Source of the DNA: Oryzomicrobium sp.
GTDB lineage: Bacteria; Pseudomonadota; Gammaproteobacteria; Burkholderiales; Rhodocyclaceae
DNA length: 64,000 nt
Reading direction: 5' to 3'
Assembly: GCF_021287045.1 (NCBI RefSeq)
Contig: NZ_JAJTBG010000002.1
Location: forward strand, 1-64,000
This document shows, piece after piece, positions 37,115 to 47,078 of the stretch. The notes under the pieces were generated by a model that saw only the letters and a list, made by a program, of their open reading frames with translations, searched no databases and had not been told where the DNA came from. A program made the position numbers and the translations under genes. Every line of letters starts with the position of its first letter. The first letter of the stretch is position 1.

Positions 37115-37783
37115 TCAGTCTACCGCGATCCGCAGCCCCGCCGCAGCGGCGAAGGGGGCGAAACACAGGCCGGCCACGGTGAGCGCCGCCAGCAGCGACA
37201 GGTGGGCCTGGGGCCCCAGGCCGGTCAGGGTGGCGTCTACCGCCCCGGCGCCAAAGATCAGCACCGGCACGTACAGGGGCAGGATCAGCAGAGACAGCAG
37301 CACCGCGCCGCCGCGCAGCCCCAGGGTCAGGGCGGCGCCGATGGCGCCTATGCCGGACAGGGCCGGGGTGCCCAAGGCGATCGACAGGGTCAGCACCGCC
37401 AGGGCGTCGCCGGGCAGGTCGAATTGTAGGCCGAGCACCGGAGCCACCAGGGCCAGGGGCAGGCCGGCCACCAGCCAGTGGGCGATCACCTTGCCGAGCA
37501 CCACCAGGCCGAGGGGCTGGGGGGCGAGCATCAGTTGCTCCAGGCTGCCGTCGCGGAAATCGTCGGCAAACAGGCGCGGCAGGGTGAGCAGGGTGGACAA
37601 GAGGGCACCGACCCACAGCACGCCGGGGGACAGCTTGCGCAGCAGGTCCGGTTCCGGCCCGACCCCCAGGGGAAAGAGGCTGGCGACGATGACGAAGAAG
37701 AACAGGGCGGCGCCGATATCGGCCTGGCGACGCCAGGCCAGCTTCAGGTCGCGGCGCACCACCGCCAGCACCACCTCAAACAT
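37115..37783 (-). CDS. ccmB: Haem exporter protein CcmB
   Basis: 222-residue ABC-transporter membrane subunit with six hydrophobic helices. RRDLKLAWRRQADIGAALFFF, LLTLPRLFADDFRDGSLEQLMLAPQPL and the GRMEPLPQ-like late segment LILPLYVPVLIFGAGA match CcmB. With CcmA it powers release of holo-CcmE. Its start overlaps the end of ccmA by eight bases. Confidence 0.95.
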   Translation of the reverse strand: MFEVVLAVVRRDLKLAWRRQADIGAALFFFVIVASLFPLGVGPEPDLLRKLSPGVLWVGALLSTLLTLPRLFADDFRDGSLEQLMLAPQPLGLVVLGKVIAHWLVAGLPLALVAPVLGLQFDLPGDALAVLTLSIALGTPALSGIGAIGAALTLGLRGGAVLLSLLILPLYVPVLIFGAGAVDATLTGLGPQAHLSLLAALTVAGLCFAPFAAAAGLRIAVD

Positions 37784-38405
37784 CGCCGCGCTCCCCCAGC
37801 CACAATTCGCGCACCGTGGCGCCGGGCACGCTGACCGGCTGGTGAGTGGTCATCACCACCAGCCCGCCACCGGCCACATGGGCGCCGATGCGCCCGGCCA
37901 GCCAGGACACGGCCTTCACATCGAGGGCGACGAAGGGTTCGTCGAGCACCCACAGGGGGCGCCGGTCGCGGATCAGCCGGGCCAGGGCGACGCGGCGCTT
38001 CTGCCCCTGGGACAGCACTCGGCAGGGCAGGTCGGCGCGGCTCGCCAGGCCCACCTCGCCCAGGGCCTGGAAATCCCGTTCCTCGTCGGCGGCCAGGCCG
38101 GCGACGCGGGCCGAGACGGCCAGGTTCTCCAGGGGAGTCAGTTCTTCCTTGATGCCGTTGCCGTGGCCCAGGTAAGCGAGCTGACCCCGGTAGTCCTCGC
38201 CCAGCTTGGCCACCGGGGCACCCTGCCAGCGGATCTCGCCGTCCACCGGCTGGGTCAGGCCCACCAGGGTGCGCAGCAGAGTGGTCTTGCCCGCGCCGTT
38301 GTGGCCGGAAACATGGAGCAATTCCCCCGCGTCGAGCCGAAAGCCGACCCCGGCGAACAGGCGGCGGTCGCCGCGGGCGCATTCCAGGTTGGTCACTTCG
38401 AGCAT
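37776..38405 (-). CDS. ccmA: Cytochrome c biogenesis ATP-binding export protein CcmA
   Basis: 209-residue ABC ATPase, first gene of the ccm operon. Walker A GHNGAGKTT, signature LSQGQKRRVALARL, Walker B PLWVLDEPFVALD and the switch histidine TTHQP are intact. The ATG at 38405 starts MLEVTNLEC; the longer open frame upstream is Arg/Pro-rich and crosses the promoter region. An FNR-like box and -10 candidates are seen 120-165 bases upstream. Confidence 0.95.
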   Translation of the reverse strand: MLEVTNLECARGDRRLFAGVGFRLDAGELLHVSGHNGAGKTTLLRTLVGLTQPVDGEIRWQGAPVAKLGEDYRGQLAYLGHGNGIKEELTPLENLAVSARVAGLAADEERDFQALGEVGLASRADLPCRVLSQGQKRRVALARLIRDRRPLWVLDEPFVALDVKAVSWLAGRIGAHVAGGGLVVMTTHQPVSVPGATVRELWLGERGDV

Positions 38406-38528
38406 GGGCGGAGGGGCAGGGCAGACTGCGGCAAGGGCAGGGAGAGTGGCAGAGCGGAGGGCGGGCCGGGCGGCAAAGCGGCGCTCCGCGGTGGCGTCGA
38501 TCCCCGCAACGGCCGGGGCGACGGGCAA

Positions 38529-38570
38529 ATTTTGAACGGCGAAGTGTAGCCGCAGCATGACGATAATCAA
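38529..38570 (-). promoter_or_regulatory. ccm operon promoter candidate with FNR-like box
   Basis: On the minus strand, TTGAT-TATC-GTCAT (38570-38557) matches the FNR consensus at eight of ten positions with a perfect left half. CAAAAT at 38534-38529 is a weak -10 that would put the start near 38522, again about 41.5 bases from the box centre. Alternatively TTGATT (38570-38565) and TACACT 16 bases later form a sigma-70 promoter. This is the only AT-rich patch in the region. Confidence 0.42.
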
Positions 38571-38657
38571 AATATGCCGAATTGCCCGCCACACCGGGCC
38601 GGCAGCCCTTCGGCGACGGGCTGCCGGCCGGCCGGAAAGCGGGGCGCGGGGCCGGAC

Positions 38658-38686
38658 TTTGCAGCCGCAAGGGGGAGGAGGATAAT
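38658..38686 (+). promoter_or_regulatory. maeB promoter candidate
   Basis: TTTGCA (38658-38663) and GATAAT (38681-38686) with a 17-base spacer, matching four and five of six consensus positions. The start would be near 38693, about 77 bases before the maeB ATG, which has a GAGGAGA ribosome site. The rest of the 364-base ccmA-maeB gap shows nothing else. Confidence 0.5.
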
Positions 38687-38769
38687 CGAGCCCTTTTTCT
38701 TCTTGCCTCCGCAGCCGCCCGCCGCCCCCTCCCGGCCCGGGCCCGGAGGCTCCCCAACGAGGAGACACC

Positions 38770-41061
38770 ATGGAAAAGAAGGGACCGATGGAGCGTGACC
38801 TGCGCGAGGCCGCCCTCGAATACCACCGCCTGCCGACCCCGGGCAAGATCGCGGTGCGCCCGACCAAGGGCCTGACCAACCAGCGCGACCTGGCCCTGGC
38901 CTACTCGCCCGGCGTGGCTTACGCCTGCGAAGAAATCGTCGCCAATCCTGGCGCCGTCGATGAAATGACCTCCCGCGGCAACCTAGTGGGCGTGGTCACC
39001 AACGGCACCGCCGTGCTCGGTCTGGGCAACATCGGCCCCCTGGCCGCCAAGCCGGTGATGGAAGGCAAGGGCTGCCTGTTCAAGAAATTCGCCGGCATCG
39101 ACGTCTTCGACATCGAAATCTCCGAGAACGACCCGGACAAGCTGATCGACATGATCGCTGCCCTGGAACCGACCCTGGGCGGCATCAACCTTGAGGACAT
39201 CAAGGCCCCCGAGTGCTTCTACATCGAAGAGAAGCTCAAGGAGCGCATGTCCATCCCCGTCTTCCACGACGACCAGCACGGCACTGCCATCATCTCCGCC
39301 GCGGCCATGCTCAACGGCCTCAAGGTCATCGGCAAGGACGTGGGCAGCGTCAAAGTGGTCTGCTCCGGCGCCGGCGCCGCCGCCATCTCCTGCCTCAACC
39401 TGTGGTGCGAACTGGGCATCAAGCGCGAGAACGTCACCGTCTGCGACTCCAAGGGCGTCATCTATGTCGGCCGCGACGCCAACATGGAGGCGACCAAGGC
39501 CCGCTACGCCCAGGAAACCACCGCCCGCACCCTGGGCGACGCCATCGTCGGCGCCGACATCTTCCTCGGCCTGTCCGCCGCCGGCGTGCTCAAGCCCGAG
39601 ATGGTCAAGCAGATGGCCAAGGACCCGCTGGTCTTCGCCCTGGCCAACCCGACCCCGGAAATCATGCCGGAGCTGGCCAAGGAAGTGCGCCCGGACGCGA
39701 TCATCGCCACCGGCCGCTCCGACTACGCCAACCAGGTCAACAACGTCCTGTGCTTCCCCTTCATCTTCCGCGGTGCCCTGGACGTCGGTGCCAAGCGCAT
39801 CACCGAAGAGATGAAGCTGGCCTGCGTCAAGGCCATCGCCGCCCTGGCCCAGGAAGAGATCAGCGACGAAGTGGCCCTGGCCTACCCCGGCCAGCAGCTC
39901 GCCTTCGGCCCGGAATACCTGATTCCCAAGCCCTTCGACCCGCGCCTGATCTCGATCATCGCCCCGGCCGTGGCCCAGGCCGCCGTGGATTCCGGCGTCG
40001 CCACCCGGCCCATCCCTGACATGGCCGCCTACCGGGACAAGCTCAAGGAATTCAACACCCACACCGGCGTGGGCATGCGCGCCGTGTTCCTGGCCGCCAA
40101 GCAGGGCCCGGTTCAGCGCATCGTCTACGCCGAGGGCGAGGACGAGCGCGTGCTGCGCGCCGTCCAGGTGGTGCTCGAAGAGCGCCTGGCCAAGCCGATC
40201 CTGGTGGGCCGCCCCGAGGTGATCGAGGCCCGCCTGCAAAAGATCGGTTCCAAGCTCAAGGCCGGCGAGCACTTCGAAGTGGTCAACCCGAACTACGACG
40301 ACCGCTACAAGGAATGCTGGAGCGCCTACCATCAGATGATGAAGCGTCACGGCGTGACCATCGACATCGCCAAGATGCGGCTGCGCGCCGACAACACCAT
40401 CATTGGCGCCATGCTGGTCAAGCTCGGCTACGCCGACGGCCTGATCTGCGGCGTATCCGGCCGCTTCGCCCACCATCTGCGTCAGGTGGACGAGGTGATC
40501 GGCAAGGCCCCGGGCCACGACACCCTGGCCGCCATGAACCACCTGCTGCTGCCGGGCCGCTCCCTGTTCCTGTGCGACACCCACGTCAACGAGACCCCGG
40601 ACGCCGCCCAGATCGCCGACATCGCCCTGATGGCCGCCGAGGCGGTGAAGAGCTTTGGCCTGACGCCCAAGGTCGCCCTGCTCTCCCACTCCAACTACGG
40701 CTCCTCCCAGTCCGCCTCGGCGCGCAAGATGGCCGCCGCCCTGGAGCTGGTGCGGGCCAAGGCCCCGGAGCTGGAAGTCGACGGCGAAATGCACGGCGAC
40801 TCCGCCCTGTCCGAGGAAATCCGCCACCAGTCCGATCCGGAATCCCCCCTCAAGGGCGAGGCCAACGTGCTGGTGATGCCCAACCTGGACGCCGCCAACA
40901 TCTCCTACAACCTGCTCAAGATGACCGGCGGCGAAGGCGTGACCATCGGCCCCATCCTGCTCGGTGCCGCCCGCCCGGTGCACGTGCTCACCTCCACCGC
41001 CACCGTGCGGCGCCTGGTGAACATGACCGCCCTGGCGGTGGTGGACGCCGGCCGCCGCTAA
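38770..41061 (+). CDS. maeB: NADP-dependent malic enzyme (MaeB type, with phosphotransacetylase-like domain)
   Basis: 763-residue enzyme decarboxylating malate to pyruvate with NADP. Residues 1-430 are the malic enzyme part: [57 protein letters not shown] and the Rossmann [11 protein letters not shown]. Residues from about 445 are the phosphotransacetylase-like domain ([45 protein letters not shown]), usually regulatory and not catalytic. Length is typical of MaeB. It would turn TCA-cycle carbon into pyruvate and NADPH during growth on organic acids such as lactate. Confidence 0.96.
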   Translation: MEKKGPMERDLREAALEYHRLPTPGKIAVRPTKGLTNQRDLALAYSPGVAYACEEIVANPGAVDEMTSRGNLVGVVTNGTAVLGLGNIGPLAAKPVMEGKGCLFKKFAGIDVFDIEISENDPDKLIDMIAALEPTLGGINLEDIKAPECFYIEEKLKERMSIPVFHDDQHGTAIISAAAMLNGLKVIGKDVGSVKVVCSGAGAAAISCLNLWCELGIKRENVTVCDSKGVIYVGRDANMEATKARYAQETTARTLGDAIVGADIFLGLSAAGVLKPEMVKQMAKDPLVFALANPTPEIMPELAKEVRPDAIIATGRSDYANQVNNVLCFPFIFRGALDVGAKRITEEMKLACVKAIAALAQEEISDEVALAYPGQQLAFGPEYLIPKPFDPRLISIIAPAVAQAAVDSGVATRPIPDMAAYRDKLKEFNTHTGVGMRAVFLAAKQGPVQRIVYAEGEDERVLRAVQVVLEERLAKPILVGRPEVIEARLQKIGSKLKAGEHFEVVNPNYDDRYKECWSAYHQMMKRHGVTIDIAKMRLRADNTIIGAMLVKLGYADGLICGVSGRFAHHLRQVDEVIGKAPGHDTLAAMNHLLLPGRSLFLCDTHVNETPDAAQIADIALMAAEAVKSFGLTPKVALLSHSNYGSSQSASARKMAAALELVRAKAPELEVDGEMHGDSALSEEIRHQSDPESPLKGEANVLVMPNLDAANISYNLLKMTGGEGVTIGPILLGAARPVHVLTSTATVRRLVNMTALAVVDAGRR

Positions 41062-41084
41062 ACCGGCGCGCCCGCTCTCCGCAT

Positions 41085-41119
41085 GACCGGCGGCGCCGCA
41101 AGGGGCCGCCGGTTTTTTT
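41085..41119 (+). terminator. Rho-independent terminator of maeB
   Basis: ACCGGCGGC and GCCGCCGGT form a 9-bp stem around a short loop, followed by seven T (to 41119), 24 bases after the maeB stop. Confidence 0.92.
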
Positions 41120-41187
41120 ACGCCCGGACTTGTCATTACGCCGGCATCGCCCATAATCGCTGCTTGGTTTTCCTGCTGCGCCGCAAC

Positions 41188-42324
41188 GTGACCGATCCGC
41201 CTTTGCCACCGCCCCGTTTCGCCATCGACGCCCGCCCCGGCGGCGCCCGGCTGGCCCTTGGCGGCGCCTGGCGCCGCGACCAGGCCCGGCCCGCCCCGGC
41301 CGCCATCGTCCAGGCCGCCCGGAGCGCCCTGCCCGGCGGCGGCACTCTGGAGGTGGACGGCAGCGCCCTGGGCCCCTGGGACGGCACCCTGCCCGCCCTG
41401 CTGCGCGAACTGGCCGACGCCCTGGCTCCTAGCATCGTCCTCGACCTGGCCGCCCTGCCCGCTGGAGCCGCCCGCCTGGTGGCCCTGGCCGGCGCCAGCG
41501 TCCCGCCGGACAAACGCACGCCGCCGCCGGACAACTTCTTCCGCCGCATCGGCCAATCCACCCTGGACCGGCTCGCCGACGGCCGCGAGTTCCTGCGCTA
41601 CCTGGGCGAAATCATCCTGGCCCTGGGCGCCTTCCTGGGCGGCCGGGCGCGCATGCGCCGCAACGACTTCTGGTGGGTGGTCCAGGAAGTGGGGCCCCAG
41701 GCCTTTCCCATCGTCACCCTGATCAGCCTGCTGGTGGGCCTGATCCTGGCCTACATGGGCGCCCAGCAGCTGGCCATGTTCGGCGCCCAGATCTACATCG
41801 CCGACCTGGTGGGCATTGGCATGGTGCGCGAGATCGCCGCCCTGATGACCGGCATCGTGGTGGCCGGGCGCAGCGGCGCGGCCTTCGCCGCCCAGCTCGG
41901 CACCATGCAGGTCAACCAGGAGATCGACGCCTTCCGCACCTGGGGCATCCCGCCGGTGGAGTTCCTGGTGCTGCCCCGGCTCCTCGCCCTGGTCGTGATG
42001 ATGCCCCTGCTCACCCTCTACGCCGGGCTGGTGGGGGTGCTGGGCGGCGCCCTGGTGGCCCTCACCATCTTCGACATCGGCGCTTTCGAGTACTACCACC
42101 AGACCCTCGCCGCCTTGACCCTGACCCACATGGCCGTGGGCCTCTTCAAAGGCACCCTGTACGGCTCCCTGGTGGCCCTGGCCGGCTGCGTGCGCGGCCT
42201 GCAATGCGGGCGCAGCGCCCAGGCGGTGGGCGAGGCCACCACCTCGGCAGTGGTCACCAGCATCCTGTTCATCGTGGTGGCCGCCTCCCTGACCACCATC
42301 GTCTTCCAGAAACTGGGGATCTGA
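41188..42324 (+). CDS. MCE-type lipid ABC transporter permease (MlaE-like, with N-terminal STAS-like domain)
   Basis: 378-residue protein. The first 125 residues resemble a STAS domain (LEVDGSALGPWDGTLPALLRELAD and SIVLDLAALP), then a MlaE-type permease with about five helices: RNDFWWVVQEVGPQAFPIVTLISLLVGLILAYMG, IADLVGIGMVREIAALMTGIVVAGRSGAAFAAQLGTM and EIDAFRTWGIPPVEFLVLPRL are signature segments. It is part of an operon with an ATPase, an MCE protein and a lipoprotein, so it should move phospholipid between the membranes. The GTG at 41188 is the first credible start; a TTG at 41164 is an alternative, and neither has a clear ribosome site. Confidence 0.85.
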   Translation: MTDPPLPPPRFAIDARPGGARLALGGAWRRDQARPAPAAIVQAARSALPGGGTLEVDGSALGPWDGTLPALLRELADALAPSIVLDLAALPAGAARLVALAGASVPPDKRTPPPDNFFRRIGQSTLDRLADGREFLRYLGEIILALGAFLGGRARMRRNDFWWVVQEVGPQAFPIVTLISLLVGLILAYMGAQQLAMFGAQIYIADLVGIGMVREIAALMTGIVVAGRSGAAFAAQLGTMQVNQEIDAFRTWGIPPVEFLVLPRLLALVVMMPLLTLYAGLVGVLGGALVALTIFDIGAFEYYHQTLAALTLTHMAVGLFKGTLYGSLVALAGCVRGLQCGRSAQAVGEATTSAVVTSILFIVVAASLTTIVFQKLGI

Positions 42325-42325
42325 C

Positions 42326-43102
42326 GTGATTGCGCCGACCCCGGGCATCGCTCCCGCCGCCCCGCCGCCGATCGAGGTGCGCGACCTGACCATGGCCTAC
42401 GGTGAACGGGTGATCCAGCGCGACCTCAACTTCACCATCGCCGCCGGCAGCATCTGCGCCATCATGGGCGGCAGCGGCTGCGGCAAGAGCACCCTGATGC
42501 GCCACCTGATCGGCCTGGAAGCGCCGGCCAAGGGCCGGGTGCTGCTGCAAGGCCAGGACCTGTGGGCGACGCCGGACCGGGAGCGGGAAGCCTTGCTGCG
42601 CCGCTTCGGGGTGATGTTCCAGCTGGGCGCCCTGTGGAGCTCCCTGACCCTGATCGAGAACGTGCTGCTGCCCCTGGGCGAGTACACCGACCTGTCCCCG
42701 GCCGACGCCCGGGCGGTAGCCCGCTTCAAGCTGGCCCTGACCGGGCTGGAAGGCTTCGAGGACTACTATCCCTCGGAAATCTCCGGCGGCATGGTCAAGC
42801 GTGCCGCCCTGGCCCGGGCCATGGCCCTGGACCCGGAAATCCTCTTCATCGACGAGCCCTCCGCCGGCCTCGACCCGATCAGTTCGCGCCGTCTCGACGA
42901 CCTGATCCTGGAGCTGCGCGACAGCCTGGGCACCACGGTGGTGATCGTCACCCACGAACTGCCCAGCGTCTTCGCCATCGCCGACGACGCCCTCTTCCTC
43001 GACAACCAGACCCGGACCTTGATCGCCCAGGGCAGTCCCCGCGACCTCGCCCATTCCGACAATCCTGCGGTCCGCGCCTTCATGAACCGGGAAGCCCCAT
43101 GA
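42326..43102 (+). CDS. MCE-type lipid ABC transporter ATP-binding protein (MlaF-like)
   Basis: 258-residue ATPase. Walker A MGGSGCGKST, Q-loop FQLGALWSSLT, signature ISGGMVKRAALARAMA, Walker B EILFIDEPSAGLDPI and the switch VTHELPSVF are present; the signature region MVKR is typical of MlaF/Ttg2A-type ATPases. GTG start at 42326, one base after the permease stop. It powers the permease encoded upstream. Confidence 0.93.
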   Translation: MIAPTPGIAPAAPPPIEVRDLTMAYGERVIQRDLNFTIAAGSICAIMGGSGCGKSTLMRHLIGLEAPAKGRVLLQGQDLWATPDREREALLRRFGVMFQLGALWSSLTLIENVLLPLGEYTDLSPADARAVARFKLALTGLEGFEDYYPSEISGGMVKRAALARAMALDPEILFIDEPSAGLDPISSRRLDDLILELRDSLGTTVVIVTHELPSVFAIADDALFLDNQTRTLIAQGSPRDLAHSDNPAVRAFMNREAP

Positions 43103-44097
43103 GCAAACGCGCCAACCCCACCCTGATCGGCATCTTCGTCACCGGCGCCCTGGCCCTGCTGGTGGCCGCCATCCTCGTTCTCGGCAGCGGCAACGCCTTC
43201 AAGAAGACACGCAAGGCCATCATGTACTTCGACGGCTCGGTCTACGGCCTGCAAGTGGGCGCCCCGGTGGTGTTCCGCGGCGTGCGGGTGGGCACGGTGC
43301 AGAAGATCGGCATCGAGACCGACCCGACCTCCCATTCCCTGGTGATCCCGGTGATCGCCGAATTCACCGCCGACCAGACCATCAACCCCTTCTACAAGAG
43401 CGAGCACGACGCCATCGACGCCGACTTCGACCGGCTCGTCTCCCGGGGCCTGCGCGCCCAGCTCGACTTGCAGAGCCTGCTCACCGGCCAGCTGATGGTC
43501 CAGCTCGACTTCAACCCGAGCAAGGAAGGCCGGGTTCTGGGCCTGCACCCGGAGATGCAGGAGATTCCGACCGCCCCCTCGCCCCTCCAGGCCATCTCCA
43601 ACGAACTGAGCCGCCAGCCCCTGGACCAGGTGATCGGTGAATTCACCCAGGGCATGAAATCCCTGAGCCAGCTGCTCAACTCCCCGGACCTGCGCCACAC
43701 CATCGAAAGCCTGGCGCGCACCTCGGCCAACCTGGAGAACCTCAGCGACCAGCTGCGTAGCGGCACCCCGTCGCTGCTCAAGCGCAGCGACGCCACCCTG
43801 GCATCCCTGGAAAAGGCCGCCGACAAGGCCGCCGCCGCCCTGGACAACGTGAACGCTCTGACCAGCCCGGATTCGGAAACGGTGCGCCAACTGCGCGGCA
43901 CCCTCAAGGACCTGAGCACCGCCGCCCACAACGTGAATGCCCTGACCGGCGACGATTCGGCCACCCTGGACCAGTTGCAGCGCACCCTGCGCGACATGCG
44001 CGCCATGGCGCGCAACGTGCAGAACCTGGCCGACACCCTGGACCGCCACCCGGAAGCCCTGCTCCGGGGCAAGGCCACCACTGGAGAGACTCAATGA
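43099..44097 (+). CDS. MCE-domain substrate-binding protein (MlaD-like)
   Basis: 332-residue inner-membrane-anchored periplasmic protein. One N-terminal helix (about residues 10-30) leads into a MCE domain, IMYFDGSVYGLQVGAPVVFRGVRVGTVQKI. The C-terminal half is a long alpha-helical region with repeated asparagine/leucine heptad-like patterns (NLENLSDQLRSG, ALDNVNALTSPDSETVRQLRGTLKDLS, AAHNVNALTGDDSATLDQLQRTLRDM), two of which are near-repeats. It probably forms a tube or tunnel for lipid. Its start overlaps the ATPase stop by ATGA. Confidence 0.92.
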   Translation: MSKRANPTLIGIFVTGALALLVAAILVLGSGNAFKKTRKAIMYFDGSVYGLQVGAPVVFRGVRVGTVQKIGIETDPTSHSLVIPVIAEFTADQTINPFYKSEHDAIDADFDRLVSRGLRAQLDLQSLLTGQLMVQLDFNPSKEGRVLGLHPEMQEIPTAPSPLQAISNELSRQPLDQVIGEFTQGMKSLSQLLNSPDLRHTIESLARTSANLENLSDQLRSGTPSLLKRSDATLASLEKAADKAAAALDNVNALTSPDSETVRQLRGTLKDLSTAAHNVNALTGDDSATLDQLQRTLRDMRAMARNVQNLADTLDRHPEALLRGKATTGETQ

Positions 44098-44714
44098 CCC
44101 GCCGCCGCGCTCCGTGCAGCGCCCGCACCGCGCTCACCGCCATCCCCGCCCTCGGCCTGGCCGTCCTGCTCCTGGCCGGCTGCGGCGCCACGCCGCCCTC
44201 GCGCTTCTACGTCCTGCCCGCCCCGCCCACGGCCACCGCCACCGCGCCCACCGTCCCGGCCAGCTACCCGGCCCTGCGCCTGCTGCCGGTGCGCCTGCCG
44301 GACTACCTGTCCCGGCCGGCCATGGCGATCCGTCAGGACGACAGCGAGATCCGCTACCTGGACACCACCCGCTGGGCCGAACCCCTGGACGACGGCGTCA
44401 CCCGCGCCCTGGGCCAGGCCCTGATCGAGCGCCTGGGCGACCGCCGGGTCTACCGCAGCGGCCTGGGCAACGGCATCGTCACGGCCGACGCCCTGCCCCT
44501 GCGCGTCGAGGTGCTGCGCTTCGACAACGCCCCGGACGGCAGCGCCGTGCTCGAAGCCCGCTGGCAGCTCGGCAACGCGCCCTGGCAGCGGGGCCGCTAC
44601 ATCACCCCCGCCGCCGGGACCGAGCGCAGCGGCGCCGTGGCCGCCCTGGCCGCCACCCTGGGCCAGTTGGCCGACGCCATCATCGCCAGCCCGGTTCCGG
44701 CCGCCAAACCCTAA
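44094..44714 (+). CDS. ABC-type transport auxiliary lipoprotein (PqiC-like)
   Basis: 206-residue lipoprotein with signal peptide and lipobox LLAGC at about residues 25-29, so it is probably in the outer membrane. The core RFYVLPAP, LLPVRLPDYLSRPAMAIRQDDSEIRYLDTTRWAEPLDDGVTRAL matches the family that accompanies MCE systems (PqiC, DUF330/ABC_trans_aux). It overlaps the MCE gene by four bases. A strong terminator follows. Here it takes the place of the MlaC/MlaB genes of the E. coli operon. Confidence 0.9.
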   Translation: MTRRRAPCSARTALTAIPALGLAVLLLAGCGATPPSRFYVLPAPPTATATAPTVPASYPALRLLPVRLPDYLSRPAMAIRQDDSEIRYLDTTRWAEPLDDGVTRALGQALIERLGDRRVYRSGLGNGIVTADALPLRVEVLRFDNAPDGSAVLEARWQLGNAPWQRGRYITPAAGTERSGAVAALAATLGQLADAIIASPVPAAKP

Positions 44715-44740
44715 GCGCCGCCCCTCTCCGGCAGCACCCG

Positions 44741-44790
44741 CGCCGAGGCCCGCCTTCCGTCCACGACGAAAGGCGGGCCTCGGCGTTTCT
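44741..44790 (+). terminator. Rho-independent terminator of the MCE operon
   Basis: Unusually long stem: CGCCGAGGCCCGCCTT (44741-44756) pairs perfectly with the 16 bases at 44770-44785 across a 13-base loop, followed by TTTCT. It lies 27 bases after the lipoprotein stop. Confidence 0.88.
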
Positions 44791-44854
44791 ACGGGCCGTT
44801 CCGCCCCGCCACGGCGACGAAATTACGATTAGTACACTTGGTTACGCAAATCGC

Positions 44855-44893
44855 TATACTCGTCACAGCCGGCGCAAGTTGTCTTACAAGTTG
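44855..44893 (+). promoter_or_regulatory. lctP promoter candidate and CAAGTTG direct repeat
   Basis: TATACT at 44855-44860 is a good -10; no clear -35 lies 17 bases before it, so an activator may be needed. Directly downstream the heptamer CAAGTTG occurs twice, at 44875-44881 and 44887-44893, 12 bases apart, overlapping the expected transcript start and leader. The repeat may be a regulator site; a lactate-responsive role is only a guess from the gene downstream. Confidence 0.4.
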
Positions 44894-45007
44894 CCCGGCC
44901 ACGGGCAGCCGCATCCGCCCTCACCTGCGACCCGCCGATTGACGCGATCCCCGAGCCACGGGCCGCCATCAGAACACCGGGGAAGACATCAAAGGAGAGG
45001 AGTACCC

Positions 45008-46666
<1,659 letters not shown>

Positions 46667-46684
46667 GCGCACTGGGCCAATCGC

Positions 46685-46712
46685 AAAAAAACCCCGCTTC
46701 GGCGGGGTTTTT
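46685..46712 (+). terminator. Rho-independent terminator of lctP
   Basis: ACCCCGC (46691-46697), TTCG loop, GCGGGGT (46702-46708), followed by T to 46712, and A tract before it. 18 bases after the lctP stop. Confidence 0.93.
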
Positions 46713-46765
46713 CATGGAACGTGGGCAATCCCGGCAAAAGTGCATGAATCGCCACGCCGAAAAGC

Positions 46766-46795
46766 AAAAACCCCAGCCCGGAGGCTGGGGTTTTC
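46766..46795 (-). terminator. Rho-independent terminator of the tRNA-Lys unit
   Basis: CCCCAGCC (46771-46778) and GGCTGGGG (46783-46790) with a 4-base loop; on the minus strand it is followed by five T (46766-46770). It lies seven bases beyond the 3' end of the last tRNA gene. Confidence 0.88.
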
Positions 46796-46801
46796 TAAAA
46801 C

Positions 46802-46877
46802 TGGTGGGCCGTGAAAGATTCGAACTTTCGACCTACGGATTAAGAGTCCGCTGCTCTACCAGCTGAGCTAACGACCC
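46802..46877 (-). tRNA. tRNA-Lys (anticodon CUU)
   Basis: 76-base gene including an encoded CCA end. The acceptor arms GGGTCGT and ACGGCCC pair (one G-U), the D arm TAGCTCAGCTGGTAGAGCA, the anticodon loop CTCTTAA with CTT at 34-36, and the T arm GTTCGAATC are all normal. It reads AAG codons, the expected major lysine codon in this GC-rich genome. It is the second gene after the tRNA-Lys(UUU) upstream. Confidence 0.97.
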
Positions 46878-46935
46878 AGTTTTTACTGCGCTTGCGAAGT
46901 CTAACTCGCCATTGCCGCAACTACCAAGCGGTCAT

Positions 46936-47011
46936 TGGTGGGTCGGGAGAGATTCGAACTCTCGACCAACGGATTAAAAGTCCGCTGCTCTACCGACTGA
47001 GCTACCGACCC
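46936..47011 (-). tRNA. tRNA-Lys (anticodon UUU)
   Basis: 76-base gene with an encoded CCA end. Acceptor arms GGGTCGG and CCGACCC pair fully; the anticodon loop is CTTTTAA with TTT at 34-36, and the T loop is GTTCGAATC. It lies 58 bases upstream of the tRNA-Lys(CUU) gene on the same strand, and the strong promoter just before it should drive both. Confidence 0.97.
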
Positions 47012-47026
47012 CCAAGTGAGCGCAAG

Positions 47027-47056
47027 ATTATAAAAAAAGCGAAAACGATCTGTCAA
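47027..47056 (-). promoter_or_regulatory. Consensus sigma-70 promoter of the tRNA-Lys pair
   Basis: On the minus strand a perfect TTGACA (47056-47051), 18-base spacer and perfect TATAAT (47032-47027), then a CTTGCGC discriminator. Transcription would start near 47020, nine bases before the first tRNA. The GC-rich discriminator is of the kind seen at stringently controlled stable-RNA promoters. Confidence 0.9.
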
Positions 47057-47078
47057 TGCATTTTCGCGCCTGTTTGTC

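Noticed and set aside
38983-42393. 1136-codon open frame on the minus strand across maeB and the MCE permease
   Set aside because: It is antisense to two clearly conserved genes and its translation is His/Gln/Gly/Asp-rich low complexity, as expected from reading GC-rich codons backwards.
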